This document shows positions 51,371-59,954 of a stretch of 64,000 nucleotides of DNA, piece after piece; within the stretch, counting starts at the first letter, position 1, and the number at the start of each line of letters is the position of its first letter. The translations under genes were made by a program, and so were the position numbers. The DNA lies in the NCBI GenBank assembly GCA_945868805.1, contig CAMBMO010000001.1, positions 1 to 64,000 of the forward strand. Reading direction: 5' to 3'. Source of the stretch: Singulisphaera sp. GP187 (GTDB lineage Bacteria; Planctomycetota; Phycisphaerae; Phycisphaerales; SM1A02). Under the pieces are notes generated by a model. That model was not told the origin of the DNA and did no database searches. It saw nothing but the letters and a program-made list of their open reading frames with translations.

Positions 51371-51444
51371 GGGGTGGTAGCTCAGCGGTCCAGAGCCCCT
51401 GACTCATAATCGGTGAGACCCGGGTTCGAATCCCGGCCGCCCCA
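51371..51444 (+). tRNA. tRNA with CAT anticodon (elongator Met, possibly Ile2)
   Basis: 74-nt cloverleaf. The acceptor GGGGTGG pairs with CCGCCCC and the anticodon loop is CTCATAA. The anticodon stem CCTGA/TCGGT has a C-T mismatch at its first pair. The T-arm CCGGG/CCCGG has loop TTCGAAT. Discriminator A. Met and lysidine-modified Ile2 tRNAs both have CAT; the initiator features (three G-C pairs in the stem) are absent. Confidence 0.9.
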
Positions 51445-51476
51445 TTCGGGTGCACCTCGGTGCTACCCTTCGATTC

Positions 51477-53072
51477 GTGTCGGCGAGAAGCAGTCGTACT
51501 GGAATTTTCCGCAGTGCCGCCCTCAGCGCCGAAAGGGTCACAGTCGAGTTTCCAGGGGTTCGAGCTCTCGACTGCGTCTCGCTTGATTTTCACGGCGGTC
51601 GAATCCACGCCATCGTCGGGGAGAATGGTGCTGGAAAGAGCACACTGATGAGAGTGTTGTCAGGGGCGATGAGGCCGACAGCGGGGGCGATTTCACTGGA
51701 TGGGCGGGTGATGAGATTCGTTCAACCTGCTGACGCAATTCGCGCCGGAATCTCGATGGTGCATCAGGAACTCAATCTTGTTCGGACACTCGATATTGCC
51801 GAAAATGTGATGCTCGGCCGTGAGCCGACTCGAACAATTGGCCTTCGCGTGGACCGTGCGAAACAACGGACTCGCGCGCGAGAGCTTCTCGGAGTGCTGG
51901 GCAGTGAGTTAAACCCGGATACTCCAGCCAGCGACCTCTCGATCGCTCAGGCGCAGTTCGTAGAGATCGCGAAGTGCCTCGCCAGCGATGCGCGAGTCTT
52001 GATCTTCGACGAACCAACTGCTGTGCTCGGAGAGAGAGAGAGCAAGCGCCTCTTCTCAGTCCTTCGGCGACTTCGAGACGACGGACGCGCCATCATCTTT
52101 ATCTCACACCATCTCGACGAAGTCGTCGCGATCGCGGATGAGATTACGGTGCTACGGGATGGCAAAGTGGTCGATTCATTCGCCCGCGCCACTGACGGAA
52201 CCATTCGCTCGATTGATGGAGTCATTGCCGATGAAGGCATGGTGGCAAATGCGATGGTTGGTCGACCACTTGCGTCGATCTACCCAGAAAAGGGAGTTGC
52301 GATCGGTGATCAGGTGGTGATCGAGCTCGTCGATTTCGGGGCGCAAGGATGTTCCCACGGAATCAACCTGCAAGTGTTGCCGGGCGAAATCGTCGGGCTC
52401 GCCGGTCTGATCGGAAGCGGGAGAACAGAATCGGCGGAAGCCATTGTCGGATTGCGACCACGAACTGGATCTGTTCGAATCGGCGGGCGTGATGAACGCC
52501 TTTCAAGTGTGCGTGAAGCGATGGCGGCTGGAGTGGTCTACGTCAGCGAAGATCGCAAGGGGCGCGGGTTGCATGTGACCCTCTCATCGATGATCAACTT
52601 GACGTTGCCATCGCTTGACAGTTGCACCGAGTTTGGCGGACTTCGCGTGGACACCGGATCTGAAGTGGCGATCGGCGACCGCTGGATCAAAGCTTTCTCG
52701 ATTCGCTGCGCCCGTCCTCATGCGCCGATTTCATTCCTCTCTGGTGGTAATCAGCAGAAGATTTCCTTGGCACGATGGCTCGAAACCAAACCGCGCGTTC
52801 TCATCATCGATGAACCGACCCGTGGAGTCGATGTCGGTGCTCGAGCCGAGATCTATCGGATCATTGCAGAGCTTGCGCGCGAAGGGCTCGCATGCATCGT
52901 GATCAGTTCGGAACTATCGGAGGTCATTGGACTCGCTCATCGGGCCCTCGTGATGCGCGGTGGCGTGATCGCGGGCGAGCTCTCCCGCGAACGACTCGCG
53001 CGCGCCGACGCGCAAGAGTGCATCGTCCGAATAGCGTCTGGAGTTTTAGAGGAGGGATTGGTCCAAAGATGA
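51477..53072 (+). CDS. Sugar ABC transporter ATPase, ribose type, two ATPase domains
   Basis: A 531-residue double-ATPase protein of the RbsA/XylG/MglA family. The first domain has Walker A GENGAGKST, signature LSIAQAQFVEIAK and Walker B VLIFDEPTAVL. The second domain has a degenerate Walker A GLIGSGRTESAEAIVG, as usual for the family, with signature FLSGGNQQKISLARWL and Walker B VLIIDEPTRGVDVGARAE. Starts at 51477 (GTG) or 51450; the former is 33 bases after the tRNA. It overlaps the permease by ATGA. Confidence 0.92.
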   Translation: MSARSSRTGIFRSAALSAERVTVEFPGVRALDCVSLDFHGGRIHAIVGENGAGKSTLMRVLSGAMRPTAGAISLDGRVMRFVQPADAIRAGISMVHQELNLVRTLDIAENVMLGREPTRTIGLRVDRAKQRTRARELLGVLGSELNPDTPASDLSIAQAQFVEIAKCLASDARVLIFDEPTAVLGERESKRLFSVLRRLRDDGRAIIFISHHLDEVVAIADEITVLRDGKVVDSFARATDGTIRSIDGVIADEGMVANAMVGRPLASIYPEKGVAIGDQVVIELVDFGAQGCSHGINLQVLPGEIVGLAGLIGSGRTESAEAIVGLRPRTGSVRIGGRDERLSSVREAMAAGVVYVSEDRKGRGLHVTLSSMINLTLPSLDSCTEFGGLRVDTGSEVAIGDRWIKAFSIRCARPHAPISFLSGGNQQKISLARWLETKPRVLIIDEPTRGVDVGARAEIYRIIAELAREGLACIVISSELSEVIGLAHRALVMRGGVIAGELSRERLARADAQECIVRIASGVLEEGLVQR

Positions 53073-54091
53073 GCGCACACTCGAAGCAAGTCATGCAGGT
53101 CGTCCAGCGATCGATGGAACGTTGGGGAGTGGTCATTGCGTTCGTCGCGCTCTTCGCGTTTAGCACATTTCAGCAGGGTTCTGATTTTTTCAATGCCGAA
53201 AACTTCCGCGCTTTGCTCAACTCAAACGCGGCTGTCGGAATACTTGCGGTGGGGATGACGCTCGTCATCATCTCGGCGGGGATCGATCTGTCGGTTGGAA
53301 GCATGGTGGCGCTGGCAGCGGCAATTGGAACGACAGTGATGAATTCGCTTATTGGGAGTGGTTCTTCCGAAGTCACAGCTGTTCTGGTTGGAGGAGCTGT
53401 GACCGTGTTGGTCGGATTGGCCGCTGGATCTTTGAATGGGATCCTTGTGGTGTATGGCCGAATTGCACCATTTATCGCGACTCTCGGCGGACTCGCCGCG
53501 TTTCGATCAATAGCACTGGCGATCGCGGATGCAGGGGAGATTCGATCGCAGAGCGCGACACTGTTTAGTGCACTCGGACGCGGTGGGCTGCCACTCCCTG
53601 GCTTGGAGAATTCGGCTGGTCGGCCACTCACGCTTTCTTACAGCACCGTGATCTTTTTCGTTCTTGCGGCAATCGGGCAGTGGGTGCTCTCGCGTTCGCG
53701 ATTTGGCCGTCACCTCGTAGCTGTCGGGGCGAACGAAACCGCAGCTCGATACGCAGGCATTTCGGTGTCGTGGGTCAGGCTTCGCGTCTACGCGCTCATG
53801 GGCTTGCTCGCTGGCGTCGTTGCATTCATACAGAGTTCTCGAATGAATTCTGTTTCGACGGCACAACTTGGTCTAGGGAGTGAGCTCGATGCGATCGCAG
53901 CGGTCGTGATTGGTGGCACCAGCTTGCGTGGTGGCTTTGGTCGTGTCTGGGGAACGGTCGTCGGTGTCTTGATTTTGGGAATGATCACGAACATGTTGAC
54001 CATTTCTGGAGTCAGTCCCCATTGGCAGGGAGCAGTGAAGGGCGCGGTCATCGTGATTGCGGTGCTCGTGCAACGCAGTTCGCGTGAATGA
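53069..54091 (+). CDS. Sugar ABC transporter permease, ribose type
   Basis: A 340-residue RbsC-type permease with about ten helices. NAAVGILAVGMTLVIISAGIDLSVGSMVALAAA is the N-terminal family stretch. VAVGANETAARYAGISVSWVRLRVYALMGLLAG contains the ATPase-coupling loop and AAVVIGGTSLRGGFGRVWGTVVGVLILGM closes the family. The start overlaps the ATPase gene by four bases. Confidence 0.94.
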   Translation: MSAHSKQVMQVVQRSMERWGVVIAFVALFAFSTFQQGSDFFNAENFRALLNSNAAVGILAVGMTLVIISAGIDLSVGSMVALAAAIGTTVMNSLIGSGSSEVTAVLVGGAVTVLVGLAAGSLNGILVVYGRIAPFIATLGGLAAFRSIALAIADAGEIRSQSATLFSALGRGGLPLPGLENSAGRPLTLSYSTVIFFVLAAIGQWVLSRSRFGRHLVAVGANETAARYAGISVSWVRLRVYALMGLLAGVVAFIQSSRMNSVSTAQLGLGSELDAIAAVVIGGTSLRGGFGRVWGTVVGVLILGMITNMLTISGVSPHWQGAVKGAVIVIAVLVQRSSRE

Positions 54092-54169
54092 TGTTGTGGG
54101 CGAATCGAGTAAAGGAGATGCGCAAGAACTCCTTTGCACAATCGACTAGGGTGGAGTACTTTCTGAGTG

Positions 54170-55180
54170 ATGACCAGAATGAAATCCATTGTCTGCCTCT
54201 CGCTCGTCTCGGCAACGATTCTCCTCGGTTTCGATGCGCCGCCGCCTCCCAACTCGTCCGTACTTCCTGCCCAGAAGATTGTTCAACCTGTTCGTTACAA
54301 AGTCGGGGTGTCTATTCCGGCGGCAGATCATGGGTGGACCGCGGGTGTTGTCTGGTGGGCAAACGAATGCGCAAAATTGCATCCAGAAATCGACTGGACG
54401 ATTGCGACTGCTGAGACCCCCGAGAAACAGATCGCAGACATCGAAGCGCTTCTGGCGAAAAAGGTCGATGCGCTCGTGATTCTCGCGACCGAATCTGCGC
54501 CGATCACTCCCATTGCAGAGGAGGCGCATGATCGCGGAGTTCTGATCGTGAATGTCGATCGCGGATTCTTGAAGCCCGTCGCAGACATCTTCATCGAAGG
54601 GGACAACAAAGCCTTTGGTCGCAAGAGTGCGCAGTTCATGGTTCAAAAACTCGGTGGCGTTGGTCATGCCAAGGGAGAGATCATCATCCTGGAAGGGATT
54701 CCCTGCACGGTCAATAGTGACCGCGTGAATGCGGCGCTTGAGGTCTTCAAGAGTGAGCCCGGGATCAAGATTGTTGGACAGCAAGCCGCGAATTGGAGTC
54801 GACAGAAGGCACTCGAGGTCACGGAGACGCTCCTGACGAAGTCGCCAAATGTCACTGCGATCTGGGCATCCGATGACGACATGGCACTTGGGGCAGAGCA
54901 AGCACTGGCAGAGAAGGGGATTGAAGGCGTTTGGATCCTCGGAGGCGCCGGTATGAAAGACATCATCAAGCGGGTCATGGACAATGACCCAATCTTCCCT
55001 GCGGATGTCACATATCCACCATCGATGATTGCGATGGGGATGGAACTCGCTTCAAGCACACTGGTCGGTGGCAAACGCGTCGAGAAGCTGCGGTTCATGC
55101 CGCGCCATCTGATGATTGATGTCGAGCTGGTCTTACCAGCGAATGCGAAGAATTACTACTTCCCAGAGAGCATCTACTGA
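54170..55180 (+). CDS. Sugar ABC transporter periplasmic binding protein
   Basis: A 336-residue RbsB-type binding protein. The signal peptide has MKSIVCLSLVSATILLG, then YKVGVSIPAADHGWTAGVVWWANE, the first ligand-binding loop. IADIEALLAKKVDALVILATESAPITPIAEEAHDRG, AIWASDDDMALGAEQALAEKG and DVTYPPSMIAMGM are typical of the second lobe. The ligand is probably a pentose or related sugar. The operon order is ATPase, permease, binding protein; no kinase or regulator follows. Confidence 0.92.
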   Translation: MTRMKSIVCLSLVSATILLGFDAPPPPNSSVLPAQKIVQPVRYKVGVSIPAADHGWTAGVVWWANECAKLHPEIDWTIATAETPEKQIADIEALLAKKVDALVILATESAPITPIAEEAHDRGVLIVNVDRGFLKPVADIFIEGDNKAFGRKSAQFMVQKLGGVGHAKGEIIILEGIPCTVNSDRVNAALEVFKSEPGIKIVGQQAANWSRQKALEVTETLLTKSPNVTAIWASDDDMALGAEQALAEKGIEGVWILGGAGMKDIIKRVMDNDPIFPADVTYPPSMIAMGMELASSTLVGGKRVEKLRFMPRHLMIDVELVLPANAKNYYFPESIY

Positions 55181-55192
55181 CCAGAGAACGGT

Positions 55193-55810
55193 TCAGTAGC
55201 GCCGCAGCACCCCGATCACGACGCCTTGGATCGTGCATTCTGGCACAAAGATCGCTTCGAAGGCTGGATTGGCAGGCTGGAGCCGAATCATTCCGTTCTT
55301 CTCTTTAAAGAATGACTTTAAGGTCGTCTCGCCATTGGGAAGGAGCGCAACGACTCGTTCGCCATTGCGGGCAGTCGACCTGCGTTCGACGATGACATAA
55401 TCGCCGTCGAGGATGCCTTCCTCCCGCATGGACTCGCCTTCGACTTGCAATGCGAACATCTCTCCTCGACGAGCCGTCGTGCGACCAAAGATTTCTTCAA
55501 GTTGTAGTTTCTCGTCCTGCGCGCATCGCTCGATCGGCATTCCCGCTGCGATTCTGCCGAGAAGTGGAAACGAAAGTCCAGATCCCTCGTCAGGCGGAAT
55601 TGCGTCGTCGACTTCAGATAAAGAGCGTGCCTTGTTCGGGTTGCGCCGAAGCGCTCCCTTTTCGACGAGTGCTTCGACGTGTTCGAAGACTGTGACCTTG
55701 CTCACTTCGAGTTCGTCCGCAATCTCCTGGAGTGTCGGGGAGTATCCGTTGATCAACCTGAACTGGCGAACAAAGTTGAAGATTCTCATTTGCTTTGGTG
55801 TGAGATTCAT
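55193..55810 (-). CDS. lexA: LexA SOS repressor
   Basis: The 205-residue repressor begins MNLTPKQMRIFNFVRQF with a winged-helix DNA-binding domain to about 65 (SPTLQEIADELEVSKVTVFEHVEAL). The cleavage site is Ala89-Gly90 in GRIAAGMP. The peptidase dyad is Ser127 (EGESMREEG) and Lys165 (GETTLKSF). The frame is open to 56086, but homology begins at the ATG at 55810. The planctomycete LexA box is not known to me, and no obvious palindrome was found upstream. Converges on the sugar operon. Confidence 0.96.
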   Translation of the reverse strand: MNLTPKQMRIFNFVRQFRLINGYSPTLQEIADELEVSKVTVFEHVEALVEKGALRRNPNKARSLSEVDDAIPPDEGSGLSFPLLGRIAAGMPIERCAQDEKLQLEEIFGRTTARRGEMFALQVEGESMREEGILDGDYVIVERRSTARNGERVVALLPNGETTLKSFFKEKNGMIRLQPANPAFEAIFVPECTIQGVVIGVLRRY

Positions 55811-56348
55811 CGTGAAGTACCGACCTTTCTGTTTCGTGGACACACTGAGGTGCAATGGGGCGATAGATGTACGCAGCGGGTGATTGGGTGACGTGCGAAC
55901 ATCCGGTGCGAGAGCGACCCAATGCGATTGCTGGGGTCGTGATCGGACCGCATGTCGAGTGTGGCTCCTGAACCGAATGTCCGATGAACCGCGCACGGAT
56001 GCCAACCAAGCGTTCGAGCCAGTCGATTGGCTGCGCTCGAAATTGAATCCCCCGGGGTCGGCCCGCGTCCGAGTTGGATCTGTCAAAGGTGTTGCGCTGG
56101 GAAACGACGATCATTCGATCTTCTTCGTCGTTGACGATTTGGCGAACGAAGTCGCCACCGGGGCCAAGGCACACAAGCGGTTCACTGAGCACATTCGGGA
56201 ATTTCATGGTTTTCATATCTTCGGCAGAAGTAGTCGACCGGGGTGACATTTGTACGGTATATGTTAGCCTGACGGATGTTCGGGTTCCAGTTGCTTTTTC
56301 TGGATTCTCATTAGTATCTCTACGGAGAGACCTATTCCAGTGCATTCA
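55811..56348. other. 540-bp divergent region between lexA and aminotransferase
   Basis: No gene is firmly supported. A plus-strand frame of 89 codons (55977-56246, starting MSDEPRTDANQAFEPV) has neighbour-like codon use, but the minus strand reads equally well in another frame and overlaps lexA, so neither is accepted. The region must hold the promoters of lexA and of the aminotransferase. I could not place a LexA operator. Confidence 0.4.
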
Positions 56349-57533
56349 ATGACCCAAGCGACCCCGCCGATGTGCTCCGAGGATGTTCGGGGTGCGTTCA
56401 AACTCTCCGAAGGCATCATTTTTCTCAATCATGGTTCGTTCGGAGCGGTTCCAGAGGCCGTACGAGTTGCGGCAGAGGGTTGGCGGTCCAAACTTGAGTT
56501 GCGACCCATCGAAATGGTCGGTCGCCGCATGACCGATCTGCTCGGCGCTCTGAAGGCTGATGTTGGGACGTACTTGGGCGCAGACCCCAGCCGAATCGGG
56601 TTCGTCACCAATGCCACGAGCGGTATCGGGGCGGTGCTACGAAGCTTCGCATGGAAGGCGGGGGATCGAATCGTGCTTTCGAATCATGGATACAACGCCG
56701 TTCGACAGGCCGTGCATTTTTGCTGCGAACGGTACGGTTGCGAGGCGGTCATCGTGGACCTGCCGATCCCCCTCGAGAACGACACCGACATCAGCGATCG
56801 ATTTTTGCGTGCGGTCGATGATCGAACGCGTCTCGTCATCGTCGATCACATCACGAGCCCGACGGCGGTGATCTTGCCAGTCGCGAAAATCGCCGCAGGC
56901 TGTCGCGAGCGTGGCGTTCGATGTTTGATCGATGGCGCGCATGCGCCGGGCATGGTTGCGCTCGATATCGATGGCATCGATGCCGATTGGTACGCCGGAA
57001 ACTTGCACAAGTGGGTGTGTGCGCCGAAGGGATGCGCATTCCTCGTCGCGTCCGTCGGCACCGCACCTTGGACGCATCCCGAGACGACGAGTCACTTCCA
57101 CGGCCATGGATTCGCGAAAGAGTTCGACTGGCAGGGGACTCGAGACTTTGCGAATTGGCTTGCGATTCCCGAGGCGATCAAGTTTGTACAGAATGGGTAT
57201 CCCGGCGGGATCAGCGTTCACAATCACCGGCTTGCAGTCTTGGCGCAACAGCAACTCTGCACGGATTTTTCCACACAACCAGTTTCGCCATTGGACGGAT
57301 CGAAGATCGGGTCAATGGCAACCGTCGAACTTCCGGCGGAAATTGCACGGGCTTTTCCGAGTGCGAGTCTGTTTCAGGCGAGGCTCTATGAACACCATCA
57401 CATCGAGGTTCCGGTCATTGACTGGGGAGGCAAGTGGTACGTGCGGGTCTCGGCTCAGGCGTACAACGCGCCTGAGGACTATCTGGCACTTTCGGCAGCT
57501 GTTGCATCGGAAGTGTCCGCTGGCGGAATCTGA
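56349..57533 (+). CDS. Class V aminotransferase, isopenicillin N epimerase-like
   Basis: A 394-residue PLP fold-type I enzyme. FLNHGSFGAVPEAVRVAAEGWRS, DPSRIGFVTNATSGIGAVLRSF and LIDGAHAPGMVALDIDGIDADWYAGNLHKWVCAPKG, with the PLP Lys after His, match the CefD/NifS-like class V group. Activity could be a racemase/epimerase, a desulfurase or an ergothioneine-type lyase. No partner gene points to one. ATG at 56349 is preferred over GTG at 56340. The last 55 bases overlap the convergent gene. Confidence 0.88.
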   Translation: MTQATPPMCSEDVRGAFKLSEGIIFLNHGSFGAVPEAVRVAAEGWRSKLELRPIEMVGRRMTDLLGALKADVGTYLGADPSRIGFVTNATSGIGAVLRSFAWKAGDRIVLSNHGYNAVRQAVHFCCERYGCEAVIVDLPIPLENDTDISDRFLRAVDDRTRLVIVDHITSPTAVILPVAKIAAGCRERGVRCLIDGAHAPGMVALDIDGIDADWYAGNLHKWVCAPKGCAFLVASVGTAPWTHPETTSHFHGHGFAKEFDWQGTRDFANWLAIPEAIKFVQNGYPGGISVHNHRLAVLAQQQLCTDFSTQPVSPLDGSKIGSMATVELPAEIARAFPSASLFQARLYEHHHIEVPVIDWGGKWYVRVSAQAYNAPEDYLALSAAVASEVSAGGI

Positions 57534-58486
57534 ACGGTTTCTGCGGGCGGAGTCGCCTTCGCCGCTTGCGCCTGTTTGAACGGCACATACTCGGTGTTGA
57601 ACCACGTCCACCACCGTTTCATGTCCCATCCAAAGTCAACGGTCGACTGTCCGAAATCTCTCGATGTCATCGAGACCAGAGACTGATGCGCATCCGTTCG
57701 ATAGGTATAGACCATCGCATCTTGAACACGCATCAGCACGCCTGTCTGCAGTGACCCGAGGACGGGCTGAAATGCTCCAGCGTTATCACCAACCACTGGG
57801 ACGACATTCGCGATGTAGTTCGTCCTGGTTCCCATGGCGATCCATGCCAAATCCCCGTCGGTGGTCTTCTCGTCGCCCACGACTTGGGCAAAGATCAACG
57901 ATGGAATGACAGCGAATGCGTCGACTTTTCCAGCCAAGAGTCCCGCTTGGTTGACCACGATGTGGCGATCATCACGAAGTCCCAGTTCGATCATCGCGAT
58001 GACTTCGTCGCAGGCGGGGCGACTGATTCGCCTCGAAGCTTCATGTCGCATGGCAGGCTCGTCACTGCGTATCGCGATCTTTGCGAGCATCGCCTGCCCC
58101 AACCCTCCTTGTCCAGCAAGGTGATCCATGTACGCCAACTTCACGTCATCCTTGTCGCGCTTCATCGCATCCCAGAGGACTTGCCACGATGCAGGATCCT
58201 TCCACTGGCTCAGCAGTGCAAGATTCTGGACACGGGTCGTTCCGCGGTGAGTACCGAACTTCGTACGCACAAAATCGGCCGCGCTTCGTTCATAACTCTG
58301 CGCTGTTGCTCCCGCTGTGCCTGTCGGTTTCAGGATCGACAGATCGACGGCTGGCAAAACGCCACCGGTGGACGGGATAGGACGCAAAAGCGATGGCGCA
58401 ATGGGGGGAACCGGTGGAACTTGCCGCGCTGATTCCACATGCGCAGAAATCAACAGAATCCAAGCGAGTGGGATGGCGAGTCGCAT
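57479..58486 (-). CDS. Unknown secreted protein with HEAT-like helical repeats
   Basis: A 335-residue product with signal peptide MRLAIPLAWILLISAHVESA and a Pro-rich N-terminal region. The helical middle (ALLSQWKDPASWQVLWDAMK, PAMRHEASRRISRPACDEVIAMIE) recalls HEAT-type repeats. The phrase WDMKRWWTWFNTEYVPFKQ lies near the end, before a Pro/Ala tail. No enzyme motif. Its 3' end overlaps the class V aminotransferase gene by 55 bases. Confidence 0.6.
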   Translation of the reverse strand: MRLAIPLAWILLISAHVESARQVPPVPPIAPSLLRPIPSTGGVLPAVDLSILKPTGTAGATAQSYERSAADFVRTKFGTHRGTTRVQNLALLSQWKDPASWQVLWDAMKRDKDDVKLAYMDHLAGQGGLGQAMLAKIAIRSDEPAMRHEASRRISRPACDEVIAMIELGLRDDRHIVVNQAGLLAGKVDAFAVIPSLIFAQVVGDEKTTDGDLAWIAMGTRTNYIANVVPVVGDNAGAFQPVLGSLQTGVLMRVQDAMVYTYRTDAHQSLVSMTSRDFGQSTVDFGWDMKRWWTWFNTEYVPFKQAQAAKATPPAETVQIPPADTSDATAAESAR

Positions 58487-58505
58487 GATTCATAGGATAG
58501 CAACG

Positions 58506-58919
58506 ATGACAACTGGTCCACAAAATGTCGATGACTCAAGCGAACTCGATCCTCGAGAGATTTACGGGCGTATCGGGGAGGCGGCCTTCTGGCGCATCGC
58601 GAAGGCGTTCTATGCCCGGATCGACCGCGATCCGCTCCTGCGCCCGATGTTTCCAGCGTGTCTGGAGGAACCAGTTAGAAATCAGGCAGAGTTTTTGATT
58701 CAATACTTCGGAGGTCCAACGGCATACAGCCAGCGCAAGGGCCATCCCCGCCTTCGCATGAGGCACCAGGCATTTTCGATCGGGATGGCCGAGCGCAACG
58801 CATGGGTCTCTGCAATGGAAGGAGCGTTGGCCGACGCCGAGATTCCCGATCGCGAACGCTTCGTCATGCAACGCTACTTCGCAAACACAGCGACATTCTT
58901 GATGAATCGAGACGAGTAG
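58506..58919 (+). CDS. Truncated hemoglobin (group II-like)
   Basis: A 137-residue 2-on-2 globin. IGEAAFWRIAKAFYARIDRDPLLRPMFP covers helices A to C. FLIQYFGGPTAYSQRKGHPRLRMRHQAFSIG has the proximal region with the His of RHQAF. RNAWVSAMEGALADAEI fits helix G, including the Trp typical of group II. It would bind oxygen or nitric oxide with heme in the cytoplasm. The ATG at 58506 is preferred; it lies 19 bp from the divergent gene start. Confidence 0.9.
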   Translation: MTTGPQNVDDSSELDPREIYGRIGEAAFWRIAKAFYARIDRDPLLRPMFPACLEEPVRNQAEFLIQYFGGPTAYSQRKGHPRLRMRHQAFSIGMAERNAWVSAMEGALADAEIPDRERFVMQRYFANTATFLMNRDE

Positions 58920-58924
58920 GGTCG

Positions 58925-59914
58925 CTACTCGGGATCGATCGCACCAACCATCAGATCACGGCGAGCGATCGCGTTGAGCACTTTTTCAGCTTCCGCCCGC
59001 GTCTTCCAACTGCCGATGCGAACAGCAAAAAGCTCCTCTCCCTTGGAGGTGTGAATCGGGTCGATACGGGGGAGTGGCGACTTGGATCTCATGAGATCAT
59101 TCGCAAGATCTTTTGCTCGCTTTTCGGCAGCGCTTTGTGAGCTGTAGCTTCCCGCGCGAATCGTGAAGAGGCGATCGGCAACGGATCTCGTCGCGCAGGC
59201 GACTGGCACTGTTGGCTGATTTTTCGATTTGGATGCGACTGAGTTCTGATTTGGTCGTTTTGAGGTCGTCGTTTCTTCGATTCGTGTCGTTGCGGCAAGA
59301 GCTGGTGAGGAAGTTTTCGAAGTGAGGGTCCATGCAGGAGCCGGAACGATCTCTAGGTCTTCGACAATGTCACTTTCCATGCCGCGGGCCAAGTCGACTG
59401 GTCCGACAGCCGCTCGCGATACTTCAAGCGAACGCCGAGCGCAGTCCTGAGCGCGATTCGCGTCAGCACCTTGCAGTTTCAATGCGGCCTGGGAGTAATA
59501 CCCGGCGGCGTCAACTGGGCGATTCTGCGAGAGTCGGACATCCCCAAGGACAACCAAGGCTGCGCCAGCGATCGACCCATCGAGCGACTCGCCTGCTCGA
59601 AGCGCGAGCTTTTCTGCTCGATCAAATTGGCCAAGCTTGTAGGCACTCATCGCGCCAATGAGCGCCCCTTGAGAAGCGATCGCAGTGCTTTCATTTCGCA
59701 TGAGAGATTCGCCCTCCGCGAGCGCCGCCGCGTAACGACCCTCCTCGTAGCGTGAGACGGCAACTGAAAACTTTCCAGCGTTGGGCGGGGTTACGCACCC
59801 GAGTAAACACAGGCACCATGAAATACATGACAAGCACAGCCCACCACTCAACAGGAACGGAGTCAAATGAATCGAACTTCGGGCGCGATCCTCGCGCGGG
59901 TTGCATCCTTGCAC
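58925..59914 (-). CDS. Lipoprotein with TPR-like repeats and C-terminal SPOR domain
   Basis: The 329-residue product has a lipobox CLLGC, helical repeats from about 50 (AVSRYEEGRYAAALAEGESLM, GAMSAYKLGQFDRAEKLAL) and a Ser/Thr-rich linker. The C-terminal SPOR domain has RLFTIRAGSYSSQSAAEKRAKDL and FAVRIGSWKTRAEAEKVLNA. SPOR domains bind denuded peptidoglycan at division sites. An ATG at 59974 would overlap the start of the acyl-CoA ligase; the GTG at 59914 avoids this and still gives a signal peptide, so it was chosen. Confidence 0.78.
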   Translation of the reverse strand: MQGCNPREDRARSSIHLTPFLLSGGLCLSCISWCLCLLGCVTPPNAGKFSVAVSRYEEGRYAAALAEGESLMRNESTAIASQGALIGAMSAYKLGQFDRAEKLALRAGESLDGSIAGAALVVLGDVRLSQNRPVDAAGYYSQAALKLQGADANRAQDCARRSLEVSRAAVGPVDLARGMESDIVEDLEIVPAPAWTLTSKTSSPALAATTRIEETTTSKRPNQNSVASKSKNQPTVPVACATRSVADRLFTIRAGSYSSQSAAEKRAKDLANDLMRSKSPLPRIDPIHTSKGEELFAVRIGSWKTRAEAEKVLNAIARRDLMVGAIDPE

Positions 59915-59954
59915 GGCGGTATCGTAGGGGTTGTTCGCATCGGAACGCAAGTCG

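Noticed and set aside
55614-56345. 243-codon minus-strand frame upstream of lexA
   Set aside because: Its 3' third overlaps the lexA DNA-binding domain in another frame, and it has no known domain.
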